Assembly (NCBI GenBank): GCA_965230215.1
Contig: CBDDKN010000002.1
Location: 620,001 to 684,000, forward strand
Length of the DNA: 64,000 nucleotides
DNA from: RFSX01 sp965230215
Lineage (GTDB): Bacteria; Bacteroidota; Bacteroidia; Chitinophagales; Saprospiraceae
Direction: 5' to 3'
The notes below the pieces were generated by a model that saw only the letters and a program-made list of their open reading frames with translations, did not search any database and was not told where the DNA came from. Below are positions 10,357 through 18,671 of the stretch, in pieces (positions within the stretch are counted from its first letter, which is position 1; each line of letters opens with the position of its first letter). Both the position numbers and the translations under genes were made by a program.

Positions 10357-10544
10357 TATTCATATAATTAATATTGTAAATATATAAATACCTCAATTAT
10401 AGTATCTTATAAAATGCGATAAATGCAATATCGCAACTCCATAGATATTGGCAACAAACTTGCCAAAATGCGCGCCGAAAATATACTTTTCCTGGCAATT
10501 CCATGAATTAATAATGAATCATAAAGCCTTACAGGCATAAATTC

Positions 10545-10552
10545 TATTTTTG
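10545..10552 (+). promoter_or_regulatory. -7 box of the purD promoter
   Basis: TATTTTTG matches the Bacteroidota -7 consensus TAnnTTTG. No TTG -33 element is seen at the usual distance. The expected transcript start near 10558 lies beyond the first in-frame start-like codon (10552), which supports ATG 10570 as the purD start. Confidence 0.5.
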
Positions 10553-10569
10553 TGCAAAAGCAAATAGGC

Positions 10570-11832
10570 ATGTACAATATACTCATCTTGGGTTCGGGTG
10601 GACGCGAACACGCGTTGGCATGGAAAATAAAGCAGAGCAGCAAATGCAAAACACTTTTTGTAGCTCCAGGAAATGCGGGAACCGCTTCATTGGCAGAAAA
10701 TGTGGCATTGGATATTCTTGATTTTAATATGATAGAATCCTATGTGGATGAGCACAACATAGATTATATCATAGTGGGTCCTGAAGCCCCACTTGTTGAG
10801 GGCATATATGACCATTTCAGAGGACATGATGTGCATGTTATCGGACCTTCTGCCGCCGCTTCAAAGCTTGAGGGTTCAAAAGCATTTGCCAACGCATTCA
10901 TGGATGAATTCAAAATCCCTACCGCAGGTTATGTTAAAATCACAAAAGATAATCTTGAAGAGGGATACAGCTTCATAGATGCTCAAGATACCATGATCGT
11001 CCTCAAGGCTGATGGTCTTGCTGCAGGGAAAGGTGTGCTTATTCTTGACAACAAAGAGCAAGCAAAGACAGAACTGCAGGCCATGATTGAAGGCAAATTT
11101 GGTCAGGCTTCTGAAACTGTCGTCATCGAAGAATTCCTTGACGGCATTGAGTTTTCAGTTTTTGTTTATACAGACGGCATGCACTACCACATTCTACCGG
11201 TTGCAAAAGATTATAAGCGCATAGGCGAAGGTGATACAGGACTTAATACAGGTGGTATGGGAGCGGTATCACCAGTTCCATTTGTCGATGTGTCCATAAT
11301 GGATAAGGTTGTAGACCGCATAGTCATTCCTACCTTAAGAGGACTTCAAAGCAGGCAACTAGAATACACAGGTTTCATCTTTCTCGGACTAATCAAAGTA
11401 AATGATGATCCTTATGTTATAGAGTACAATTGCAGAATGGGAGATCCGGAAACAGAAGTCGTGATACCACGTATCGAATCAGATATCGTTGATCTTTTTG
11501 AAGCTTCGGTCAATGGCAATCTTTCTGATATTGACATCAGCGTATCAGAAAAAGCGGCTGCCACAACCATGCTCGTTTCAGGCGGATATCCAGAAGCTTA
11601 CGAAAAAGGCAAGGTAATCAGCCTTGGAGACGCTGTTGAAAACACAGTTGTATTTCATGCGGGAACAACATATGATCAGGATGGCCAGTTAATTACAAAC
11701 GGTGGGCGTGTCATTGCTGTGACGGCTTTTGGCGACACACATTCAGATGCCGTTCGCAACTCACAAGAACATGCTAAGGATATTCATTTTGAAAAAGTGT
11801 ATTACAGAAAAGATATAGGATTTGATCTTTAA
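10570..11832 (+). CDS. purD: Phosphoribosylamine-glycine ligase PurD
   Basis: Second step of purine synthesis: ATP-dependent joining of glycine to 5-phosphoribosylamine. 420 residues, normal length. The start ATG at 10570 gives MYNILILGSGGREHALAWK, the family N-terminus; the six codons before it overlap the promoter box. Visible blocks are GPEAPLVEGI, the ATP-grasp segment VLKADGLAAGKGV, EEFLDGIEFSVFVYTDG, GLNTGGMGAVSPVP, and the metal-binding VIEYNCRMGDPETEVVIPR. The stop is followed two bases later by the ATG of murF-alr, so the two are probably cotranscribed. Confidence 0.97.
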   Translation: MYNILILGSGGREHALAWKIKQSSKCKTLFVAPGNAGTASLAENVALDILDFNMIESYVDEHNIDYIIVGPEAPLVEGIYDHFRGHDVHVIGPSAAASKLEGSKAFANAFMDEFKIPTAGYVKITKDNLEEGYSFIDAQDTMIVLKADGLAAGKGVLILDNKEQAKTELQAMIEGKFGQASETVVIEEFLDGIEFSVFVYTDGMHYHILPVAKDYKRIGEGDTGLNTGGMGAVSPVPFVDVSIMDKVVDRIVIPTLRGLQSRQLEYTGFIFLGLIKVNDDPYVIEYNCRMGDPETEVVIPRIESDIVDLFEASVNGNLSDIDISVSEKAAATTMLVSGGYPEAYEKGKVISLGDAVENTVVFHAGTTYDQDGQLITNGGRVIAVTAFGDTHSDAVRNSQEHAKDIHFEKVYYRKDIGFDL

Positions 11833-11834
11833 AT

Positions 11835-14279
11835 ATGCATTATAGCTTTTCAGACATAAAGAACATTATAGGTGGAAAAGTCCTCATGGAAGGAGCTGAG
11901 AATCCTATCAACAATGTCATTTATGATACGCGTAAAAGCAGTTTTGCAGAAGAGAGTGTCTTCATTGCATTTAAAGGCGCTGTCAATGATGGCCATGACT
12001 ATATTGAAGAAGCTTATAATAAAGGTATTCGCAACTTCATTGTTTCGAAAAAAATTGACTGTTCATCTCTGCACTCAAGCAATGTTCTCAAAGTTACTTC
12101 CAGTTTGCTGGCACTTCAAACCTTGGCCGCCCATCATAGAAAGCAATTTGACATTCCGGTAATCGCCATCACTGGTAGCAATGGAAAGACCATCATAAAG
12201 GAGTGGCTTGGAAAAGCACTGTCCCGGAAATTAAAGGTCTGCAAGAGTCCTAAAAGCTTTAATTCTCAATTGGGTGTGGCGCTTTCACTATTGCAATTAG
12301 ACAGTACTCATGATGTTGCTATTATTGAAGCGGGCATATCAAAAACAAATGAAATGCGTTTTTTAGAACGCATGATCAAGCCTACTCTTGGAATTTTTAC
12401 CAATCTGGGTGATGCTCATAATCTCGGTTTCGATAATCCTCAGCAAAAACTGGAAGAAAAGTTGAAATTGTTCGTGGATGCTGACAAAATAATATTCAAT
12501 TCTGCTCAGGAACAAGTAAGGGATACGATACAAATGCTATTCTCATCCAAAGCCGATAACTGGACCATAAGTAAAAGAGAAAATCAGGATGTTGAGGGTC
12601 AAAAACACAGTACTGTAAATGCACGATACAGGAATGTTACCCTTGAATTCAATACAAAGTTTAGCAGTCGGGAGTTTATAGAAAATCTCATGCATGTGGT
12701 GGCATGCCTTATCCATTTTGATTTTTCGATCAAGGAGATTATGGATATCATAGAAGATTTTGATCAAATTCAGAACAGGCTTGAACTGAGAGAAGGCGTC
12801 AATAATAATCTGCTTATCAATGACAGCTACAGTCTGGATATGGCCTCGCTGCAATTGGCACTTGAATATCAGGATATGCACAGCATGTCTCTTGATAAAG
12901 TGCTGATCATCTCCGAATTTGACCAGCAAACCAATGATGAGGACCTGTATGATCAACTTAAGATTTTAATACAGGAAAAAAGCATTTCGCAGGTTTTTGG
13001 AATAGGGTTTCACACCCATGCCCAACGCGCACTGCAGGGCTCTGATATTAATTTCATATACGATACAACTGAACTGCTCACCAGTGGAATTCTTGATAGA
13101 CTAAATCATAAATGTATCCTTATCAAAGGGGCACGTAAGTACCGTCTTGAAAATGTATTCTACAAACTTTCAAAACAGATCCACCAGACCGTGCTGGAAA
13201 CCAATTACCATGCATTGGATCACAATATCGGAGTGTACCAATCTTTTCTGAACGAGCACACCAGAATTATGGCCGTTATCAAGGCTGAGGCATATGGTTC
13301 AGGTATAGATCAAGTAGCCAGGTATATGGAGCAAAAAAAATTGGATTACCTGGCCGTAGCCATTATTGATGAAGCCATTCAAATACGCAAAGCAGGAATT
13401 AAATTACCGATCATGGTTTTCAATGTCCAGGAAAGCCAAATAGAAGCATTATGGTCTTATAATCTGGAACCAGAAGTCTACTCGTTCCAACTGCTCAAGA
13501 GCATCATCAATAAGGCCAATGAACTGGAAGAAAACATCAATATTCATTTGAAAATTGATACTGGAATGAATCGCCTGGGTTTCAGTGACGATGATCTTTC
13601 TGCTCTGGAAATTGAAATCAGCAAACAGAAGCATCTCACAATTAAGTCCATCTTCTCACATCTGGCCTCTGCAGAAAACCAAGCACATGATTCTTTTTCC
13701 GAAGAACAACTTGCTCGATTCGAATCCAAATCAAATCAGCTGGAATCTGTTCTTGGATATCCTGTATTAAAACATATTCTTAATACGGCTGGAATAGTCA
13801 GATTTAATAATCATCAATTCGATATGGTCAGGATAGGCCTGGGCATGTATGGCATAGACGAAACAAAGCTCATAGCTGACAGACTGGAAAAGGCACATGC
13901 TCTAAGGGCTACTGTATTACAGGTTAAGCAATTACAAGCAGGGGAATCTACAGGTTATGGCCGTTCAGGTATGGTAAACCAAGCTACTCAGATAGCCATC
14001 ATCAGTATTGGATATGCTGACGGATTGATGCGGGCATGTGGCAATGGAAAATTCAGTATGCGCATACGCGGACAAATGTGCCCAACGATTGGAAATATCT
14101 GTATGGATGTAAGCATGTTGGATGTAAGCCATGTTCCTGACATTGAAATTGGAGATGAGGTGGTCATCTTTGATGCAGAGCATCCAATTGAGAGGCTTGC
14201 AGAAGCCTGTGAGACCATCAGCTATGAGATAATAAGCCGTCTGGCGCCAAGGATAAAGCGCATTTATACCTATCAATAA
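11835..14279 (+). CDS. Bifunctional UDP-MurNAc-tripeptide:D-Ala-D-Ala ligase / alanine racemase
   Basis: Two cell wall enzymes in one 814-residue chain. Residues about 1-445 are a MurF domain, which adds D-Ala-D-Ala to the UDP-MurNAc-tripeptide; the P-loop is AITGSNGKT with K118. The Mur-ligase block usually read as HNxxNxxAA is changed to a form like ENLMHVVACL, as I recall for Bacteroidota fusions. Residues about 450-814 are a fold-type III alanine racemase, making D-Ala from L-Ala. The PLP lysine is K483 in AVIKAEAYGSG, and the second catalytic residue is Y727 in SIGYADGL. Substrate-loop motifs NTAGIVRF and IGNICMDVSMLDV are present. The fusion places D-Ala supply and use in one protein and is a known Bacteroidota arrangement. 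Confidence 0.95.
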   Translation: MHYSFSDIKNIIGGKVLMEGAENPINNVIYDTRKSSFAEESVFIAFKGAVNDGHDYIEEAYNKGIRNFIVSKKIDCSSLHSSNVLKVTSSLLALQTLAAHHRKQFDIPVIAITGSNGKTIIKEWLGKALSRKLKVCKSPKSFNSQLGVALSLLQLDSTHDVAIIEAGISKTNEMRFLERMIKPTLGIFTNLGDAHNLGFDNPQQKLEEKLKLFVDADKIIFNSAQEQVRDTIQMLFSSKADNWTISKRENQDVEGQKHSTVNARYRNVTLEFNTKFSSREFIENLMHVVACLIHFDFSIKEIMDIIEDFDQIQNRLELREGVNNNLLINDSYSLDMASLQLALEYQDMHSMSLDKVLIISEFDQQTNDEDLYDQLKILIQEKSISQVFGIGFHTHAQRALQGSDINFIYDTTELLTSGILDRLNHKCILIKGARKYRLENVFYKLSKQIHQTVLETNYHALDHNIGVYQSFLNEHTRIMAVIKAEAYGSGIDQVARYMEQKKLDYLAVAIIDEAIQIRKAGIKLPIMVFNVQESQIEALWSYNLEPEVYSFQLLKSIINKANELEENINIHLKIDTGMNRLGFSDDDLSALEIEISKQKHLTIKSIFSHLASAENQAHDSFSEEQLARFESKSNQLESVLGYPVLKHILNTAGIVRFNNHQFDMVRIGLGMYGIDETKLIADRLEKAHALRATVLQVKQLQAGESTGYGRSGMVNQATQIAIISIGYADGLMRACGNGKFSMRIRGQMCPTIGNICMDVSMLDVSHVPDIEIGDEVVIFDAEHPIERLAEACETISYEIISRLAPRIKRIYTYQ

Positions 14280-14397
14280 AAGCAGCGAAAATCCAATAAA
14301 ACAGCTTTCATTTCTGTTATAGCATTTCAATAAGAGCTCTGATAATGCTTTGAAGAAGACATAATCAGATTTACCAACAGTTTTTAATTATTTATGC

Positions 14398-14412
14398 CAT
14401 TGATAATCAATG
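14398..14412. repeat. Short palindrome upstream of the chaperone operon
   Basis: Arms cattgat and atcaatg flank one central base. It lies 54 bases before the -7 box of the 14491 gene. The 211-base gap 14280-14490 holds nothing else that I can name. Confidence 0.25.
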
Positions 14413-14465
14413 CATTAGCAATTGGTTATAAAATGAAAAAATGAGCGTAATGATTATTGAATTGT

Positions 14466-14473
14466 TATTTTTG
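14466..14473 (+). promoter_or_regulatory. -7 box of the peptidyl-prolyl isomerase operon
   Basis: TATTTTTG fits TAnnTTTG, 18 bases before the ATG at 14491. No clear TTG element is seen about 20 bases upstream. Confidence 0.5.
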
Positions 14474-14490
14474 CAAAAAAATTTAGGCAT

Positions 14491-16444
14491 ATGAGATTGC
14501 TGCTACTAGCCATACTTTTAATAACAGCAAATGTATTGACAGCCCAGGATGAAGATCCGGTACTTTTCACAGTTGCCGATAGTGAGGTAAGACTGTCTGA
14601 ATTTAAGTATATATACGAAAAGAATAATTCTGACAAGGCTGACTATTCCAAGGAGAGTCTTGAAGAATATCTTGAGCTGTATAAAAAATTCAAACTCAAA
14701 GTTCAAAGAGCACGAGAAATTGGTCTTGATACAGTGAGGTCTCTTCAGACTGAACTTGAGGGATACAGAAAACAATTGGCCAAATCCTATCTAAAAGACA
14801 AAGAGATATCTGAGAGCCTGATAAATGAAGTCATTGAACGCATGCAAACAGATATTCAGGTGGAACACATATTTGTTTCTGCGGAAACCAAATCGTCGGA
14901 AGCCAGAAAGAATGCTGCAAAAGAAAAGATATATAACATCTAGTGACAAGCTGACAACCAATGGCGGCGAAGGATTTGCTGACATGGCCAAAACCCTTTC
15001 TGAAGATAAGCTATCAGCAATCAAAGGAGGTAAGCTGGGTTATTACACCTCTCCTCTACCAGATGGTTTCTATGAATTTGAAAATGCCATGTATAGCCTC
15101 AAGCCTGGAGAATACTCTAAGCCTGTCAAATCCAAAATGGGATATCACATCGTAAGGGTTACGGATACAAGACCGGCTCGCGGTGAGATGGAAATTGCGC
15201 ATATACTTGTTAGAAAGAAATCTCGATCACTGGCTGCTGCCAAAACTTTGATTGATTCGGTGTATGGTCTGCTGGATGAGGGTCGCAATTTTGAAAACAT
15301 GGCCGCTAAATTTTCCGAAGACACCAAATCAAAGTCTAATGGTGGCTATCTGGGTTACTTTGCAATCAATCAATATGAAAGAGCATTTGAAGATGCAGCC
15401 TTCTCACTAGAAAGCGATGGTGCATACACCAAACCGGTAGAAACCGACCTTGGGTATCATATCATCAAGAGGGTTTCTAAAAGAGACAATTCAGATATTG
15501 ATCGTGTACGCAAACGTATCCAAGCGAGAATCAATAACAATGACAGATTCAGCATAGCTGAGGAGAAAATGATTGAGACCGTCAAGCTTGAAGCGGGATT
15601 TGATGAAGACCCATTAATGTTGAAAAGATTTTCTACTGCGCTGGACGAAGGATTCTACAGCTATAAATGGCAGGCTTCAGATTATGATGATAATATGATC
15701 ATGTTTACGCTTGCAGGAAAAGATTATAACCTTGATGCATTTGCGCAATACTGTAAATCAAGTGTTCGCGAAAGGTTAAAGTTTAATAAAGCGACGCCTC
15801 CTGCAGAAGCTGCAGAAAAACTTTATGCAGACTTTATCAAGGAAAAGGTAATGAAATACGAAGAGGCGAATCTGGAAAATAAATATGCTGATTTTCGTGC
15901 CTTAATGCGTGAATACAGAGAAGGCATACTGCTTTTTGAAATCACAAAACAAGAAGTCTGGGATAAAGCTTCGCAGGATAGTGCAGGACTGGTTCAGTTT
16001 TTTAATGAAAGTGGAAAAGTGTACGAGTGGCCAGAGCGGGTTGCAGTATATAAATACAAGATTGAAGGTGATGATAATGGTGCAATTGCTGTTTACAGCT
16101 TTGCGCAGAAAAAGTCTCATGACAAATTGGTGGAAAAGTTTGGTAAAAGCGACCAGATAAAACTGGAGTTTGAAGAGCTTATTGTCGATAAAAGTGCTGA
16201 GATGATTCAAGGTTTGGAACTTAAGAATAATTCTGTTACAAAACTTATCACAAAGCCGAAGCCGGCAAACTTTGTAGCTTTCAAAGAACTTGTAGCACCG
16301 ACGCCAAAAACTCTTGAAGAGGCCAAAGGATATGTGATCGCTGATTACCAGGATCATTTAGAATCAAATTGGATAAAAAAGCTGGAAAAAGCATATCCCA
16401 TAAAACTGAATAAGAAAGTATTCTCTTCTATTGTCAAGAAATAA
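14491..16444 (+). pseudogene. Periplasmic PpiC-type peptidyl-prolyl isomerase, interrupted by a frameshift
   Basis: Would be a periplasmic folding chaperone/isomerase with two parvulin domains. The first frame (14491-14943) encodes a signal peptide (MRLLLLAILLITANVLTAQ), a SurA-like N-terminal region and the first strand of a PpiC domain (VEHIFVSAETK), then stops at TAG TGA. The rest of that domain (DKLTTNGGEGFADMAK, GGKLGYYTSP, KMGYHIVRV), a complete second domain (EIAHILVRKKSR to DLGYHIIKRV) and a long C-terminal region continue one base out of phase to 16444. Removing the G at 14943 restores KIYNIYDKLTT and one protein of 650 residues. The cause may be an assembly insertion or a real mutation; the tail shows no decay, which favours error or a recent event. 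First of three chaperone genes. Confidence 0.85.
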
Positions 16445-16453
16445 TGGTCGCCT

Positions 16454-17299
16454 TTGATTCGAACCTGCTTCAGCATATTATCCGCTTGTATTCTATTATC
16501 GTCATGTGATAATTTGTTGCAAGAAAGAAAGGACAGTAATACCATTGCTGAAGCCTACGGTCACAAATTATATCAAGAGGATATTGACCCTTATCTCCAG
16601 GATGCCGAAAGCCAGCTGGATTCTCAGTTTATTACATCCAGACTGGTTGATGACTGGTTGATGGACATCATGATATATGAGGAAACAAAATCCCGAATCA
16701 ATGATCGCACGACGATTAACAAGCTCGTAGAAGATTATGAGCAATCTCTTATAATCAACACATGGGAAAGGGATGTGGTCAATAATTATTTGGATACATT
16801 GATTGCCCGGGAAGAAATTGATTCCTTTTTTATAAATCACAAAGAGGATTTCCTTCTGGAAGAACCAATCCTCCGATTGTTGTTCATAAAGCTGGGTGAT
16901 GACTATGATCTGGACACACTTGATGAATTATGGAAGACGGAAGATCTCCCCGCATTGAGACAGTTTTGCACTCAGAACAATGCACAATGTCTCTTGGATC
17001 CAAGTGAATGGTACGACAGATCAACACTAAAGAGTATAATTCCGGTAGATTTATTTGCTAAAGTCTCGTTAAAAAGAGCTGACAGTTATGCATTTACCGA
17101 AAATGATAAAGAGTTTTATCTTAAAATATTGGAAGTCATTGACGATAAGGATGAAATTCCAGTTGAATTTGTTCAGGAAAGGATAAAGTTGAGAATTCTT
17201 CAGGACAGAAGAAAACTCCTCATCCGTTCTCAAAAAGCTCAACTGTTCAATGAAAAAATTAAAAGCAAAAAGATTAAGATCTATGGAAAAGCGCAATAG
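16454..17299 (+). CDS. SurA-N-like periplasmic lipoprotein (no isomerase domain seen)
   Basis: About 281 residues. The N-terminus IRTCFSILSACILLSSC is a lipoprotein signal with lipobox LSSC; the body (NTIAEAYGHKLYQEDIDPYL onward) resembles the SurA/PrsA N-terminal helical chaperone region but lacks the PpiC blocks. Such a middle gene is usual in the Bacteroidota three-gene isomerase cluster. The start is doubtful: the frame has only TTG at 16454, while an ATG that overlaps the preceding stop (TAATG, 16444) is one base out of phase. Dropping the G at 16456 would join it as MVAFIRTC..., a normal signal peptide of 284 residues in total. The end overlaps surA by 17 bases. Confidence 0.7.
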   Translation: MIRTCFSILSACILLSSCDNLLQERKDSNTIAEAYGHKLYQEDIDPYLQDAESQLDSQFITSRLVDDWLMDIMIYEETKSRINDRTTINKLVEDYEQSLIINTWERDVVNNYLDTLIAREEIDSFFINHKEDFLLEEPILRLLFIKLGDDYDLDTLDELWKTEDLPALRQFCTQNNAQCLLDPSEWYDRSTLKSIIPVDLFAKVSLKRADSYAFTENDKEFYLKILEVIDDKDEIPVEFVQERIKLRILQDRRKLLIRSQKAQLFNEKIKSKKIKIYGKAQ

Positions 17300-18656
17300 C
17301 TTATTCAATATATGCCTCACAGTTATGTTCTGCATGATGCTGTCTGCTCCAATGATGAGTCAGGAGACTTTGGTAATTGACAAAGTCATCGGCCGTGTTG
17401 GTACAGAATACATACTGCTTTCTGATGTGGAAGACCAATACAGTTACCAGGCGAAAAGGTTTCCCACAGCAGGTGATGAACTAAAGTGTGAAATCTTGCA
17501 ATCTATCATCGCTCAAAAGTTGATCGTTCACCAAGCCAGATTGGATAGTATTGAAGTATCTCAGGATCAGCTCGAAGCCAGTCTTGATTTCAGAATTGAA
17601 AGTGTTTTAAGACAAATGAATGGTGATGAATCGTTCTTCGAGGAATATTATGGAATGACCATATCTGAAATGCGCGACAACCTTAGATTGGATCTGGAGA
17701 ACCAGATGCTTGCAGAACAAATGCAAACAAAAATTATCAACGAAGTAAAAATTACACCTAAAGAAGTAAAGGAGTTTTTTGAAAGCATTCCTGTAGATAG
17801 TATTCCATTTCTAAATGCAGAAGTAGAGCTTTCAGAAATTGTTATCGCTCCAAAGGTCAACAACGAGGAAAGATCCAAAGCTTTGCAGCAGATTATTGAT
17901 CTAAGAAAGCGTATCGTTGAAGGCGGTGAGAATTTTGAAGAGTTGGCCACTGTCTACTCAGATGACCCTGGATCTGGATCAAGGGGAGGAGATCTTGGTT
18001 TTGCCAAGAGGGGTATATATGTTCAAGAATTTGAAGGTGCCGCATTTGGGTTGGAAGAGAACGAGATATCAGACCCTGTAGAAACCGTTCACGGATTTCA
18101 TATCATCAAGATGATTGAAAGAAAGGGACAGCAAATACATGTGAAGCATATCCTTGTCAAACCAAATGTTACAGATGAAGACAGAGCTCTGGCTCAAAAC
18201 AAGCTGGATTCTCTCAAGTTACGCATCGAAAATGGTGAATTAACTTTTCAACAAGCTGTAAGAAGTTATTCCGACAAGGAAGTTCCGAGCTATCACAATA
18301 ATGGTAGAATACAAAATCCAAATTCTGGAGGCACAATCTTTGAAACGGCTGAATTGCCTTCTGACATATACTTTGCCATAGAAGGTGTTGAGGTTGGATC
18401 AGTTGTTGGCCCCATGGAATACCCACTACCAACAGGAGAAACTTACTACAGAATTATAAAATTGGAATCCAAGACCAAACCCCACCGAGCCAGTCTCGAG
18501 CAGGATTACAGTAAAATTCTAAACTTCGCTAAGGAGAGCAAGAAAAATGAATACTTCACCAAATGGCTTGAGGATAAACTCCAAAAAACATATGTTGAAT
18601 TAGATCGTAAATATCTTGTTTGTCCTGATATCGAAAAACTATTGGCCAGCGAATAA
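17283..18656 (+). CDS. surA: SurA-type periplasmic chaperone / peptidyl-prolyl isomerase
   Basis: Escorts unfolded outer membrane proteins through the periplasm. I use the ATG at 17283 (MEKRNSLFNICLTVMFCMML), which begins a signal peptide ending near PMMSQ; the frame runs 11 codons further up into the previous gene. 457 residues. A SurA N-terminal domain covers about 33-170 (DKVIGRVGTEYILLSDVEDQ, IIAQKLIVHQARLDSI). PpiC domain 1 starts at about 181 (VELSEIVI, SRGGDLGFAKRG, VHGFHIIKM). Domain 2 starts at about 287 (HVKHILVKP) and has a diverged core, with NNGRIQNPNSGGT where GGDLG is usual, so it may bind rather than catalyse. Converges on sprE with 15 bases between the stops. Confidence 0.92.
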   Translation: MEKRNSLFNICLTVMFCMMLSAPMMSQETLVIDKVIGRVGTEYILLSDVEDQYSYQAKRFPTAGDELKCEILQSIIAQKLIVHQARLDSIEVSQDQLEASLDFRIESVLRQMNGDESFFEEYYGMTISEMRDNLRLDLENQMLAEQMQTKIINEVKITPKEVKEFFESIPVDSIPFLNAEVELSEIVIAPKVNNEERSKALQQIIDLRKRIVEGGENFEELATVYSDDPGSGSRGGDLGFAKRGIYVQEFEGAAFGLEENEISDPVETVHGFHIIKMIERKGQQIHVKHILVKPNVTDEDRALAQNKLDSLKLRIENGELTFQQAVRSYSDKEVPSYHNNGRIQNPNSGGTIFETAELPSDIYFAIEGVEVGSVVGPMEYPLPTGETYYRIIKLESKTKPHRASLEQDYSKILNFAKESKKNEYFTKWLEDKLQKTYVELDRKYLVCPDIEKLLASE

Positions 18657-18665
18657 TCGGCCAAT
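18641..18665. terminator. Possible hairpin between surA and sprE
   Basis: Arms attggcc (18641-18647) and ggccaat (18659-18665) can pair over the end of surA, but no T run follows on either strand. It may be a weak bidirectional end signal for the two converging genes. Confidence 0.3.
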
Positions 18666-18671
18666 GATTGA

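Larger units (their letters stand above)
10211..10569. other. Divergent intergenic region ruvA / purD
   Basis: 359 bases without a gene, strongly AT-rich. It holds a 16-bp perfect palindrome ttatcaatattgataa at 10341-10356. Two short elements each occur twice in opposite order: tatcaatatt at 10286-10295 and 10342-10351, and attgcctgt(a/g)aag at 10296-10308 and 10328-10340. A -7-like box for purD lies at 10545-10552. No open frame, tRNA or convincing terminator is seen. Confidence 0.6.

Noticed and set aside
14938..14950. Programmed +1 frameshifting at ATC TAG TGA, as in prfB
   Set aside because: The P-site codon ATC would have to re-pair with TCT, which is not a slippery match, and no Shine-Dalgarno-like spacer element is seen; a single inserted base explains the site better.
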